64,000 bases of DNA from Ruminococcaceae bacterium D5. Lineage in GTDB: Bacteria > Bacillota > Clostridia > Oscillospirales > Ruminococcaceae. Under the pieces are notes generated by a model. That model was not told where the DNA came from and did no database searches. It saw nothing but the letters and a program-made list of their open reading frames with translations. A program made the position numbers and the translations under genes. Each line of letters begins with the position of its first letter. The first letter of the stretch is position 1. The stretch covers positions 62,001 through 126,000 of the forward strand of contig FORK01000001.1 in the NCBI GenBank assembly GCA_900113995.1. Reading direction: 5' to 3'. This document shows, in pieces, positions 9,273-17,987 of this stretch.

Positions 9273-9297
9273 ACTAAAACCTCCTCAATATCAATTA

Positions 9298-9660
9298 TTA
9301 CTTTCTCAATATTTTCTCCATCGGTTTTCCTTTTGCTAACTCGTCAATCAGCTTGTCCAGATAGCGTATTTCCTGCATTAGCGGTTCTTCGATTTCTTCT
9401 ACACAAACTCCGCAGATTTTCCCTGTAATCAGTTTTCGATTAGGATTAAGCTGGGGAGCATTCAAAAAGAAGTCTCCATATGCAACATCATGTATCAGAA
9501 AATCATTCACTTGATCTTTACTATACCCTGTTAACCAGCAAGTAACTTGATCTACTTCCTCTCTTGTTCGTCCCTTTTTCTCACACTTTGTAACAAGAAG
9601 TGGATAAACCTTTGAAAAGGACATTTTATAAATTTTATCGTTTGCATTTATTCCTTCCAT
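9298..9660 (-). CDS. DUF2200 family protein
   Basis: 120 residues with the characteristic start ([14 protein letters not shown]), VTCWLTGY and [18 protein letters not shown] recall this as DUF2200, a small conserved soluble family of unknown function. Start at 9660 with GGAGG. Sits with a DUF1801 gene in one direction. Confidence 0.82.
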   Translation of the reverse strand: MEGINANDKIYKMSFSKVYPLLVTKCEKKGRTREEVDQVTCWLTGYSKDQVNDFLIHDVAYGDFFLNAPQLNPNRKLITGKICGVCVEEIEEPLMQEIRYLDKLIDELAKGKPMEKILRK

Positions 9661-9676
9661 GGATATACCTCCAAAT

Positions 9677-10780
9677 TCAAATTCTCTTTAGGGCTTCTTT
9701 TTTCAAAGCAGCCTGTTCCATTTCTTTCTCATAAGCTCCTTTGGCATAAGCGACATTGCTTTTTGCCCGGAGCATCTTATCTTTCGCCAGTTTCTTCATA
9801 ACCTCCGCTACGTCATCGTCCAGTTTGCCACGCTTGATATAGCGGTTTATGGTATTCAGCCGCTTTTCGTATATCTGGATAACCGGATGATCGTCTGCAA
9901 GCTCTCGCTGTTCTCTGCCTTTCAGATTGCCGATTTGCCGACAGGTGCGGTGCAGCTTGTCCTCCGGTGCATAACCGCCGCAGTATTTTGTGTGCCTTGC
10001 ATTGGTGGTCAAAAACCATTTGCCACAGATTTTGCATTTCTTCGGTGCATGACCGACACATAAGCCCTCAAAGAGATCAGACCGGAACATCCCCACAAAG
10101 GAAACATAGTGCATCCGCTTGACCAGTTTTGCCACATCCTCACCGGGACGGATGGTGGATACATACTGAACAGACTGATTGGACACAGACATCCAGGCAT
10201 TGCCCTCCGTGATGGAGAACTCCGGCGGGAAATAGCTGCCGAACATCTTTGCAAAGCCCTCTGCGGTGCGGTCTGCTTCATTGCTATCCGACTTTTCCGC
10301 AAAATCAAGCATTGCCTTTTGGTATTCTCCGAGAGAGAATGCCAGATGCCCGAAAACCGCAGTATAACGTTCAAGTAGTACTGCATCTTCATATTTTACG
10401 AGGTCTTCAAGCTGCATTGTGCCGCTGTTCGCTTTTTGGACACACTCTAAATGGCTCAACGCACAATCCGTAGTAAAGACCCTTTCTATCCGTTCTCTGT
10501 GTTTTGGAACATCCATATAGGAGAATGGCGGCGTTTTACTGAGAATATCCAGCATTGCCAGAGCAGCTTCCCTTACCATAGGAAAGAGTGCCGAAGCATC
10601 CTGTTTCGCATTCATCGCCCCAAGCATAAGATTGATTTTCTCGCATTGCTCGTTCATTTTAGAAATGGTATCCGCAGGAACATTCAGCGCATCACAGGCA
10701 AGAGTACCGATAGGAAATGTTTTTCCCTCATATATGACCGTATCCTGCCAAAAATCCAATGTCATAAGTTCTTGATTCAT
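9677..10780 (-). CDS. DUF6076-like element protein with a C-terminal zinc motif
   Basis: 367 residues from the ATG at 10780 (GGAGGG upstream; the longer reading to 10828 lacks one). The C-terminal third has a treble-clef-like cluster ([21 protein letters not shown]) and then a basic coiled segment. I recall such proteins in gut Firmicutes elements as DUF6076; function unknown, nucleic-acid binding plausible. It diverges from the replication and mobilization genes on the plus strand. Confidence 0.65.
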   Translation of the reverse strand: MNQELMTLDFWQDTVIYEGKTFPIGTLACDALNVPADTISKMNEQCEKINLMLGAMNAKQDASALFPMVREAALAMLDILSKTPPFSYMDVPKHRERIERVFTTDCALSHLECVQKANSGTMQLEDLVKYEDAVLLERYTAVFGHLAFSLGEYQKAMLDFAEKSDSNEADRTAEGFAKMFGSYFPPEFSITEGNAWMSVSNQSVQYVSTIRPGEDVAKLVKRMHYVSFVGMFRSDLFEGLCVGHAPKKCKICGKWFLTTNARHTKYCGGYAPEDKLHRTCRQIGNLKGREQRELADDHPVIQIYEKRLNTINRYIKRGKLDDDVAEVMKKLAKDKMLRAKSNVAYAKGAYEKEMEQAALKKEALKRI

Positions 10781-11002
10781 GCTTGCCCTCCTGTCCTGTT
10801 TTTTCACTTTTCTAATTATACCATGCAAATGTGAAGGAATCTACATCATCAGATAAGTTGTCCTGTTTTTTGAAACGGGGTTGTCCTGCTTTTAGCCTGC
10901 TTTTTTCCAAATCCGTCATAACCATAGTAGAAAGGGCGAAGCACCTGCCAATCACGGCGGGTGCTTCGTGCTTTCCAGACTATTATGAACGGAGGTTTTT
11001 TT
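10781..11002 (+). promoter_or_regulatory. Divergent intergenic region with a hairpin before the primase genes
   Basis: Separates the minus-strand accessory genes from the plus-strand replication genes. A hairpin GAAGCACC (10938-10945) / GGTGCTTC (10960-10967) lies about 35 bases before the CHC2 gene and may act as an attenuator. No clear consensus promoter was identified. Confidence 0.45.
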
Positions 11003-11623
11003 ATGACAATCTATGAAAACATCAAGGCGGCAATCAGCGTAAAGCAAGCCGCCGAACACTACGGGCTGAAAGTCAACCGCAACGGCATGGCTTGCTGCCC
11101 GTTCCACAATGACAGGCATCCGAGCCTGAAGCTGAATGAAGATTATTTCTTCTGCTTCGGCTGCGGAGCCAAGGGGGATGTAATTGACCTTGTGGCAAGG
11201 CTGTTCAATCTGACGAGTTTGCAAGCGGCACAAAAGTTGGCTGCGGACTTCGGGCTTGACCCGAAACCACCCACTGCCGCAGCTATGGTCAAGCCAAAGC
11301 GCCCCCATATCCGACAGTTCCGGGAGGATGAAATGCTTTGCTTCCGTGTGCTGACGGATTATCTGCATCTGTTGGAGAATTGGAAAGTGCTGTATGCACC
11401 CAAAACACCGGACGAGCCGTATGATGACCGTTTTGTGGAAGCCTGCCAGATGCACTGCCATATCGAATATATGGCAGATGTGCTTACCGTGGGTGATCTG
11501 GAAGAACGGGTGGCATTGGTGGACAAGCTGATGCAAGATGGCAAAATTGCTTTTCTGCAAGAGTACACCGCACGAAAGAAAAAGGAGGTGGCGCACCATG
11601 GCGAAGAAACGGAAAATGCCTGA
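11003..11623 (+). CDS. CHC2 zinc-finger (primase-like) protein
   Basis: 206 residues. The N-terminal DnaG-type zinc-binding domain is complete: CCPFHNDRHPSLK followed by FFCFGCGAKGDVIDL. No TOPRIM catalytic domain is present, so it is probably a template-recognition subunit working with the next gene. Start 11003 (GGAGG upstream). It overlaps the following primase-helicase by 26 bases, an operon arrangement common in mobilizable elements with their own replication. Confidence 0.88.
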   Translation: MTIYENIKAAISVKQAAEHYGLKVNRNGMACCPFHNDRHPSLKLNEDYFFCFGCGAKGDVIDLVARLFNLTSLQAAQKLAADFGLDPKPPTAAAMVKPKRPHIRQFREDEMLCFRVLTDYLHLLENWKVLYAPKTPDEPYDDRFVEACQMHCHIEYMADVLTVGDLEERVALVDKLMQDGKIAFLQEYTARKKKEVAHHGEETENA

Positions 11624-12971
11624 TATGAACTTGCCTGTCTGGTTTGAGGGGCAGAACATCAACGAAGCTCTGTTTTGTGAAGAATTTCTGCAAGAGCGCA
11701 GAATCATCTTTGCAAACAGAGCTTTCTTTACGCCCAATGGACGGGTAACGGATGATATTGTCCTGCGGGGAGAGGTCTACGAAAAGCTGAAAAGCTACAC
11801 CATCAGCAGCGTACCGCAGAAGATCAAAAACATCATGGAATTGCTGAAACTGGAAGCAATGGTTGAGGATCTTCCTCCCCAGCCTGACCGCCTCCATGTT
11901 GCCAACGGAACACTTATGCTGGATGGAAGATTTATCGAGGGGAAACAGGAAATCGTACAGAGCCGCTTGCCTGTTTCCTACAATCCAGATGCTTCTGCGC
12001 CTGCCCTGTGGCTGAACTTTCTGGACGGTCTGCTGTACCCGGAGGACATCCCCACCTTGCAGGAATTTATCGGCTATTGCCTGATTCCCTCCAACAAGGG
12101 ACAGCGCATGATGGTGATTAAGGGCAACGGCGGCGAGGGCAAATCTCAAATCGGTTCGGTGCTTTCTGCTATATTCGGTACGAATATGAAAGACGGCAGT
12201 ATCGGTAAGATTTCTAAAGACCGCTTCGCCCGTGCTGATCTGGAACACATCCTGCTGTGTGTGGATGATGATATGTGCATGGAAGCTCTGCGTCAGACCA
12301 ACTATGTAAAATCCATTGTGACAGCGCAAGGCAGAATGGATTTGGAGCGAAAGAACAAACAGAGTTATCAGGGCTGGATGTTCTGCCGATTACTGGCATT
12401 CAGCAACGGCGATCTGCAAGCCCTGTATGACCGCAGCGATGGGTTTTACCGCAGACAGCTTGTGTTGACTACCAAGGAAAAACCCGTAGGCAGAGCCGAT
12501 GATCCCGACCTTGCAGAGAAAATGAAAGCCGAAGCCGAGGGGATTTTCCTTTGGGCGTTTGAAGGCTTACAGCGGCTCGCTGCCAACAACTTTAAGTTTA
12601 CGGAGAGTGACCGCATCCGTGCAAACCGGGAAGCGGTCAAGCGTGACAATAACAACATTTTTGACTTCATGGATTCCGAGGGGTATATCCGGCGCAAAGC
12701 GGATGCTTCCATCAGTTCCAAGGACTTCTACGCTATCTATCGCCTGTGGTGCGAGGAAAACTCCCTTGCCCCTCTGAAAGCCCGCAGCTTCAGCGATGCC
12801 ATGGTTGCCAATGCGAAGAAATTTAATTTGGAGCATTGCAACAACATCACTAATTCTGCCGGACGGCGGGTATGGGGGTTTATGGGCGTGGAAGCTGTGG
12901 CACGACCTAATATAAACGGGTTTTACGACGTTTCGCCATGTACGTACGTACCGGAGGAATGGCAGGACTGA
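11598..12971 (+). CDS. P4-type primase-helicase (DUF5906-like)
   Basis: 457 residues from the ATG at 11598 (AAAGGAGGTG upstream, inside the CHC2 gene). Superfamily-3 helicase features: Walker A IKGNGGEGKS, Walker B LLCVDDDM, and a following motif with AFSNGDL. The C-terminal region IRANREAVKRDNNNIFDF is typical of D5_N/P4 phage and plasmid primases. Likely the replication initiator or helicase of the first element together with the CHC2 protein. Confidence 0.88.
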   Translation: MAKKRKMPDMNLPVWFEGQNINEALFCEEFLQERRIIFANRAFFTPNGRVTDDIVLRGEVYEKLKSYTISSVPQKIKNIMELLKLEAMVEDLPPQPDRLHVANGTLMLDGRFIEGKQEIVQSRLPVSYNPDASAPALWLNFLDGLLYPEDIPTLQEFIGYCLIPSNKGQRMMVIKGNGGEGKSQIGSVLSAIFGTNMKDGSIGKISKDRFARADLEHILLCVDDDMCMEALRQTNYVKSIVTAQGRMDLERKNKQSYQGWMFCRLLAFSNGDLQALYDRSDGFYRRQLVLTTKEKPVGRADDPDLAEKMKAEAEGIFLWAFEGLQRLAANNFKFTESDRIRANREAVKRDNNNIFDFMDSEGYIRRKADASISSKDFYAIYRLWCEENSLAPLKARSFSDAMVANAKKFNLEHCNNITNSAGRRVWGFMGVEAVARPNINGFYDVSPCTYVPEEWQD

Positions 12972-13166
12972 TTCCTGTCTTTCATTTTCTGTATGTATGT
13001 ACGCAGTGTTTTGCCCGTTTTTCTTTTTTATAGGAACAATCAGCGGTCAGAATTGAGCTGTTTTCGGGCATTGAAAATCAATGGTAATGAAAACAGCAAA
13101 GTTCTTGACCGCAGAACGAAACCATTTCACCAAATCGTGCTTCTCCAAACCATGCACCCGGTTCAC

Positions 13167-13298
13167 GGAACAGTAGGTGTTTTCACTGTTCCAGACCAAA
13201 CCGCATGGAACAGTAAAGTGGGATATATGCCTATATGGACAGAGTATCGCACCCATAAAATTAAAACGATTTAGGAGAAAGCAGATTTTTTACTGTTC
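13167..13298 (+). repeat. Cluster of GGAACAGT repeats, possible origin or operator
   Basis: The gene-free stretch 12972-13371 holds GGAACAGTA at 13167-13175 and 13207-13215, its inverse ACTGTTCC at 13185-13192, and TACTGTTC at 13291-13298. The first pair forms a perfect 8-base inverted repeat with a 9-base gap. Directly after the primase and before a small HTH gene, this could be an iteron-like origin or an operator. No other gene is seen in the stretch. Confidence 0.55.
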
Positions 13299-13371
13299 GG
13301 TGCATCTGCTCCGCTTTGGAGAGTAGCCTTTGCACCAAACCACAAATCAAAAATATGGAGGATTTTTCAAT

Positions 13372-13587
13372 ATGAATGTACGCAACGAAATAAAGGCACA
13401 GATCATCCGTGCTGGGATGACCATGCAGGAAGTTGTTGACCTGCTCTCGGACGAATACGGTTGGAGCGACAGCGTTTCCAACCTGTCCGCAAAATTACAG
13501 CGGGAAAGCATCCGATACAAGGAAGTATTGGAGCTTGCCGATGTGCTGGGATACGACATCGTATGGCAGCAAAGACGGGAGAAATGA
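13372..13587 (+). CDS. Small helix-turn-helix protein
   Basis: 71 residues. The pattern RAGMTMQEVVDLLSDEYG, then SNLSAKLQRESIRYKEVLELADVLGYDI, looks like a Cro/CI-type helix-turn-helix. AGGA precedes the ATG. Between the primase and the relaxase it probably controls element replication or mobilization genes. The repeats at 13167-13298 are candidate binding sites. Confidence 0.65.
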   Translation: MNVRNEIKAQIIRAGMTMQEVVDLLSDEYGWSDSVSNLSAKLQRESIRYKEVLELADVLGYDIVWQQRREK

Positions 13588-13845
13588 TGCCCCGGCAGCA
13601 GCCCCTCGCTTCTCCCGTCCCCATAGGCGCACCGCAGTGCTGCCTATGGATGGCAGTGAAAGATACGGTTTTCGCTGCCACCGTCTGCAAGAGGAAGTTC
13701 GCCGGAACAGCTTCATGCAGACGGGCTGACCATAAGAAAAGTTGCAGACATTTTCGCCTTGGTCAGCAGAGGTCGCCGCAGCGACCGCACTCCCCCTCGG
13801 GAGAGCCCTCGGAGAGCCCACGGCACTTTGCAGCCAGTATGGATG

Positions 13846-13873
13846 AAAGTGTTATAGTGGGTTATTACACTTT
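13846..13873 (+). other. Putative MobV-type origin of transfer (oriT)
   Basis: AAAGTGTTATAGTGGG continuing to TTATTACACTTT: an imperfect inverted repeat with 7-base perfect arms around a TAGTGGG/TTA core. It closely resembles the pMV158 oriT layout (AAAGTATAGTGTG/TTATACTTT), where MobV nicks within the core. It lies 62 bases before the MobV gene, as expected. The rest of 13588-13935 is gene-free. Confidence 0.75.
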
Positions 13874-13935
13874 GAAAAAGTGCCTCTCCGTAGCTCCCCG
13901 CTGTCTGCAAATCTCAAAGAAAGGACAAAAAATCT

Positions 13936-15225
13936 ATGGCAAGAAATGATGGAATAGACCGCACCGTAGCCCGGAATCAGGACTTGGAAACTCCGGACGA
14001 TGTAGCAAAAATACAGGAACACAATGAGCGTGAAAAGGACAGCTACAGCAATCAGGACATTGTGCCGGAACGCACGACCCTGAATGTCCATTTCAAAGCT
14101 CCTACCGATGATTATGTAAAAATGTTTGAGCAGATGGAGCAGGACAAGATCATCTCTACCAGAGGTCTGAAACCGGACGCAGTTAAATACGGCGAGTTAG
14201 TTTTTGATGTGAACTCCGCTTACTTCTATAACCACGGCGGCTATGAATTTGCAAAACAGTTTTATGCCGATGCCTATAAAGCCGCTGTGGAGATCGTGGG
14301 CGGTGAACAGTATATCCTCTCCGCTGTGATGCACGCCGATGAACGCAACCAGGCAATGTCCGAAGCGCTGGGCGAGGATGTGTACCACTACCATCTTCAT
14401 GTGGTTTATATCCCTGTGGTGGAAAAGCAGATCCTTTGGTCGAAGCGGTGTAAGGATGAAGCCCTCCGGGGAACCGTAAAGGAAACGATCACGCAGGTCA
14501 GTCGAAGTAAGAAATGGGACTGCAAGCCGGTGCTTGACGAAAACGGTAATCCCATGATTAACGCAAAAGGAAAAAAGATATTGAAGTCATCCTACAGTGT
14601 GTTGCAGGATGACTTCTTTCAGTTCATGCGTGCAGCCGGATATGACGATGTGGAGCGTGGAGAACGTGGCAGCACTGAAGAACATCTGACGGTGACACAG
14701 TTTAAGGTGCAGGCAGAGCAGCAGCGTTTGGAAGCTGTGACCGGACAGGTGGCACAGGCAGAACAAAGTTTGGAGGACGCCAAGGCTGCCACAGAGAAAC
14801 AGAAAAAGAAACTGGAAGCTCTGCAAAAGGAAACCAAGGCAGTAAAGACCGTTGCTCTGACGGTGCAGGATATTGAAGCGATGGGTAAGAAAGTTAAATT
14901 CGGAAACAATATCACGCTGACACCGGATGAATGTGACACGCTGAAACGCTATGCCACCAATGGCATTATCATCAATGCAGAGAATGAGCGATTGAAAGGG
15001 AAACTGGAATCGGCTCAAAAGTCTGCATCCATTTGGAAGCAGCGATGTGAAGAAGCAAATATAAAATATCAGGAATTGAAACAGAAAGCCCAGCCTTTCC
15101 TTGATGCACTGGAAGTTGCATCCGAAAAGGTTTGGGCTTTTATCAATTCTATCCTCGCCAGAGGAAAGGAAACACAGGAACACAAAGCACCTGCCCGCAA
15201 GCGTGGACAGGACATGGAAATTTGA
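13936..15225 (+). CDS. MobV-family relaxase (plasmid recombination/mobilization enzyme)
   Basis: 429 residues. The relaxase N-terminal domain contains the histidine metal-binding motif HYHLHVVYIPV and downstream GERGSTEEHLTVTQFK. Residues from about 255 onward are coiled coil (AEQQRLEAVTGQVAQAEQSL and onward). It nicks oriT and pilots single-stranded DNA into a conjugation channel supplied in trans; no type IV secretion genes are present in this element, so it is mobilizable rather than conjugative. Start at 13936 after AAAGGAC. Confidence 0.92.
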   Translation: MARNDGIDRTVARNQDLETPDDVAKIQEHNEREKDSYSNQDIVPERTTLNVHFKAPTDDYVKMFEQMEQDKIISTRGLKPDAVKYGELVFDVNSAYFYNHGGYEFAKQFYADAYKAAVEIVGGEQYILSAVMHADERNQAMSEALGEDVYHYHLHVVYIPVVEKQILWSKRCKDEALRGTVKETITQVSRSKKWDCKPVLDENGNPMINAKGKKILKSSYSVLQDDFFQFMRAAGYDDVERGERGSTEEHLTVTQFKVQAEQQRLEAVTGQVAQAEQSLEDAKAATEKQKKKLEALQKETKAVKTVALTVQDIEAMGKKVKFGNNITLTPDECDTLKRYATNGIIINAENERLKGKLESAQKSASIWKQRCEEANIKYQELKQKAQPFLDALEVASEKVWAFINSILARGKETQEHKAPARKRGQDMEI

Positions 15226-15241
15226 TGGAGGTAACTGCCTA

Positions 15242-15427
15242 TTGAAGAAATATTATGAGGATGCAAAGTATAATGCGGCATTTGTCCGCTGTGTGGATGT
15301 TATGAGCCAGATGCTCCAGAAATACGGACATCAGGTTTTGGATAAATTGGAACAGGATGCCCAGCAGAAAGTAGAGCATTCCGAGGAAAGAAATCAAGCG
15401 CAGCCTTTGACGAATAAGGCTGCGTAA
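15242..15427 (+). CDS. Small conserved-context protein after MobV
   Basis: 61 residues from a TTG at 15242, with GGAGG ten bases upstream that overlaps the end of mobV. Hydrophilic and helical (KKYYEDAKYNAAFVRCVDVM). I do not recognise a family. Its position and ribosome-binding site support expression with the relaxase. Confidence 0.55.
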   Translation: MKKYYEDAKYNAAFVRCVDVMSQMLQKYGHQVLDKLEQDAQQKVEHSEERNQAQPLTNKAA

Positions 15428-15440
15428 AAATTTACAATTT

Positions 15441-15489
15441 ACACGTTGCGTATTCGGTGTAGCTATGCTATAATGATTACGCAACGTGT
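15441..15489 (+). promoter_or_regulatory. Promoter framed by a perfect 12-base inverted repeat
   Basis: -35 TTGCGT (15446-15451), 17-base spacer, -10 TATAAT (15469-15474). The repeat ACACGTTGCGTA (15441-15452) / TACGCAACGTGT (15478-15489) covers the -35 and the start site. It drives the HTH gene and the serine recombinase. Likely operator of the HTH protein. Confidence 0.85.
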
Positions 15490-15517
15490 ATTTTTGTTTT
15501 TAATGGAGAAAAGACAG

Positions 15518-15748
15518 ATGGATTGTAAGAACAGAATTATCAAGTTGCGGGAAAGTACAGGACTGAACCGGAAAGATTTTTGCAAGCTCGTCCATATCCC
15601 TTACCGGACTATGACCGAGTGGGAATTGGATAACCGCCATGCACCGGATTATGTGCTGTGGCTTTTGGAGTATTATATCCGCAACGAGGGACTTATGGTA
15701 AAAGAAATGGATGAGGGAGGTGGCGATTCTGAAAAAGAAACAAACTAA
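15518..15748 (+). CDS. XRE-like helix-turn-helix regulator
   Basis: 76 residues from 15518 (MDCKNRIIKLRES), with GGAGAA upstream; an in-frame ATG at 15503 overlaps that site. Helix-turn-helix: GLNRKDFCKLVHIPYRTMTEWE. It overlaps the recombinase gene, so the two are coupled. It probably binds the 12-base palindrome at its own promoter and so controls recombinase supply. Confidence 0.78.
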   Translation: MDCKNRIIKLRESTGLNRKDFCKLVHIPYRTMTEWELDNRHAPDYVLWLLEYYIRNEGLMVKEMDEGGGDSEKETN

Positions 15749-17405
15749 ATGCTATCTTTATACAAGAGTGTCCACCTCTATGCAGGTTGACGGGTACAGC
15801 TTGGATGCCCAGCGTGACAAACTGCGGAAGTATGCGGCATACGAAGATATGGTTATTGCGGGGGAGTATTCTGACGAGGGCTTTTCCGGAAAGAACATCC
15901 AAGGACGGCAGGATTTTCAACGGATGCTGAATGACATTCAGGACTGCAAAGACGGCGTTTCCTATGTGCTGGTCTTTAAGCTTTCCCGATTTGGCAGAAA
16001 TGCAGCGGATGTTCTGAACTCTTTGCAGCTCATGCAGGATTTCGGTGTCAATCTGATCTGCGTGGAGGATGGCATTGACAGCTCTAAGGACGCCGGAAAA
16101 CTGATGATTTCCGTGCTGTCTGCGGTGGCAGAAATCGAGCGAGAGAATATCCGCACCCAAACAATGGCAGGACGGGAGCAAAAGGCTCGTGAGGGCAAGT
16201 GGAACGGCGGATTTGCCCCTTATGGATATAGTCTGGAAAACGGCGATCTTGTTATTGCCGAGGATGAAGTGGAAGTAATCCGTGTTATTTATGACCGTTA
16301 TATTCACACCAACGAGGGGGTTGCTGGAGTTGCAAAATACCTGAATCGCAATGGCTTTGTCAAGAAGCTGCGGCAGAACAATACCATTCCCGGATTTTCA
16401 AGGAGCTTCGTGCAGGACGTACTGGACAATCCTGTTTACATGGGTAAGATAGCCTATGGCAGACGCAGGACGGAAAAGAAGCAAGGTACAAGAAACGAGA
16501 TGCACGTGGTTGAGCAGTCAGAGTTCCCTATTTATGATGGGCAACACGAAGCAATCGTTTCGGAAGAAGATTGGTATTTGGCACAGGAAAAGCGCAAGAT
16601 CAATTCCTTTAAGCGGGAAAAGGTCAATAATCCAGATCACGCACATATCCTGTCCGGTATTCTGAAATGTCCATGCTGCGGAAAGAGTATGTATGGCAAT
16701 ATCGCCAAGGCTCACAGCAAGGACAAGAAAACAAGATATTATTACTACTGTAAAAACACAGTAACACCAACCGGGCATGAGTGCAGCTTCCGACTGAATA
16801 TCGAGCAGACGGAAATCAATAAGTTTGTGGCAAAGATTATATCCGCTATGGTCAACAATCCTCGGTTTGTAGAAGCGATTCAGGCGAAAATCGGCTCGGC
16901 AGTTGATACAGAGGATATGGAAAAGCAGATCGCCGTTCTGCAAGGTCAGTTAAAGCAAGCCTTTGGAACAAAAAGCCGCTTGGAGCGTCAGATGGACACC
17001 TTGGACATCAACGATGCCCACTATGACAGAAAGATTTTGGACTTGCAGCGCCGCTATGATGAGCAGTATGATACCATAGAGGATATCGAAGTTCAGATTG
17101 GGGAATTGCAAAGCCAAATCCGCAGCATTCAGCAGGAGAAAATCTCCGGCGACAATATCTATCGGCTCTTACTGGCATTTGATGAAGTCTACCATTCCGC
17201 AACGGAAGCGGAACAGAAAGAGTTTATGAAAGCCTTTATCGAGCGAATTGAAATGTTCCCGGAGAAAAGGAAAGACGGAAGCTGGATAAAGAAGATCGTA
17301 TTCAATTTCCCTGTGCCTGTTGATGGCGAGGAAGTGAAAGAACTTCCCTTGGAAACTGAAACAACTGTCGAGACAATAGTGTTGCTACAAAAAGAAACCT
17401 TGTAG
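15711..17405 (+). CDS. Large serine recombinase (integrase of the rlmD element)
   Basis: 564 residues. Catalytic resolvase domain with the nucleophile in YTRVSTSMQVDGYSL and the arginine motif SRFGRNAADVL. Then come a recombinase domain, a zinc beta-ribbon (LKCPCCGKSMYGN and CKNTVTPTGHEC) and a coiled coil, the TnpX/TndX architecture. The start is uncertain: ATG at 15711 or GTG at 15720, since GGAGG lies between them. The C-terminus TVETIVLLQKETL mimics the RlmD end HVETVVLLS, suggesting that the gene runs into attR. Expected to catalyse integration and excision at rlmD. Confidence 0.93.
   Translation: MREVAILKKKQTKCYLYTRVSTSMQVDGYSLDAQRDKLRKYAAYEDMVIAGEYSDEGFSGKNIQGRQDFQRMLNDIQDCKDGVSYVLVFKLSRFGRNAADVLNSLQLMQDFGVNLICVEDGIDSSKDAGKLMISVLSAVAEIERENIRTQTMAGREQKAREGKWNGGFAPYGYSLENGDLVIAEDEVEVIRVIYDRYIHTNEGVAGVAKYLNRNGFVKKLRQNNTIPGFSRSFVQDVLDNPVYMGKIAYGRRRTEKKQGTRNEMHVVEQSEFPIYDGQHEAIVSEEDWYLAQEKRKINSFKREKVNNPDHAHILSGILKCPCCGKSMYGNIAKAHSKDKKTRYYYYCKNTVTPTGHECSFRLNIEQTEINKFVAKIISAMVNNPRFVEAIQAKIGSAVDTEDMEKQIAVLQGQLKQAFGTKSRLERQMDTLDINDAHYDRKILDLQRRYDEQYDTIEDIEVQIGELQSQIRSIQQEKISGDNIYRLLLAFDEVYHSATEAEQKEFMKAFIERIEMFPEKRKDGSWIKKIVFNFPVPVDGEEVKELPLETETTVETIVLLQKETL
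17367..17386 (+). other. Putative right attachment site within the recombinase 3' end
   Basis: 15 of 20 bases match rlmD 3170-3189 in the same frame (VETIVLL versus VETVVLL). Inferred attR of the first element. Confidence 0.5.
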
Positions 17406-17407
17406 AA

Positions 17408-17542
17408 ATCCTTAGATTCAGGCACTTTTCCCGTCATGTGGTGTTTGACGCAGAGGGCGATAAATTCCGTAATAAGCGTATTGAGGACTATATCACCGTT
17501 TCGGTAGTCATTGATATGGAGTGTGGGAACACAAAAAATTGA
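17408..17542 (+). pseudogene. Unidentified C-terminal coding remnant
   Basis: An open frame without a start reads EILRFRHFSRHVVFDAEGDK, then IEDYITVSVVIDMECGNTKN and stop. The composition looks coding. It begins directly after the recombinase and the presumed attR, so it may be a gene tail left from whatever lay here before integration. No family recognised. Confidence 0.4.
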
Positions 17543-17555
17543 ATATTCAGAATGG

Positions 17556-17630
17556 AAAGGACATCGTGAGAACGGTGTCCTTTTCTCATAGGCTTTGCCG
17601 CAGATTTTGAAAAAAGTCTGCGGCTTTTTT
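17556..17630 (+). terminator. Two successive terminator hairpins at the element junction
   Basis: First, AAAGGACA (17556-17563) / TGTCCTTTT (17576-17584). Second, GCCGCAGA (17597-17604) / TCTGCGGC (17617-17624) followed by six T. Confidence 0.75.
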
Positions 17631-17660
17631 CATGCCCAAATTCAGAAAGGAGGCGACGCT

Positions 17661-17987
17661 ATGTACTTTACTTCCGGCCAAGACCGGGCCTTTGAACGGC
17701 TGATGCAGGAAAAGCCCGGTTTCGATCATTACGACGGCGGCGGGGCGAACGCGCCGGAGGATTGCGGCAGTTGCCGCTTCTATCGCCCGGATTGGAAATA
17801 TCAATACTGCGTGTATGCAGAGTGTCCCTATCAGCCGGGCAAGCTGACCGCCCTTGCTGCGGTCAAATTCACAGTGAAAGGAGCTGACGACGATATGGCA
17901 GTATTCCGCGTGGAGAAGAACAAATGGCCTATCCCCAGCCGGAGGTTATGCGGGACGAGATCAAGACCCGGCAGGCGGCGGTATTGA
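17661..17987 (+). CDS. ICE Cys-motif protein, running into a truncated replication-initiator start
   Basis: Start 17661 after AGGAGG. The first 75 residues hold a cysteine cluster (CGSCRFYRPDWKYQYCVYAECPY) of a small protein common in Tn1549-like ICEs. At 17895 the frame passes into MAVFRVEKNK, which I recall as the first ten residues of the ICE replication-initiator protein. It is preceded by its own AAAGGAG but is cut after ten codons and replaced by unrelated sequence. The last about 20 residues are therefore probably meaningless. Function of the Cys protein unknown. Confidence 0.55.
   Translation: MYFTSGQDRAFERLMQEKPGFDHYDGGGANAPEDCGSCRFYRPDWKYQYCVYAECPYQPGKLTALAAVKFTVKGADDDMAVFRVEKNKWPIPSRRLCGTRSRPGRRRY

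Noticed and set aside
12993-13274. 93-codon plus-strand frame after the primase
   Set aside because: No ribosome-binding site, odd composition; the stretch is better explained by the GGAACAGT repeat cluster.
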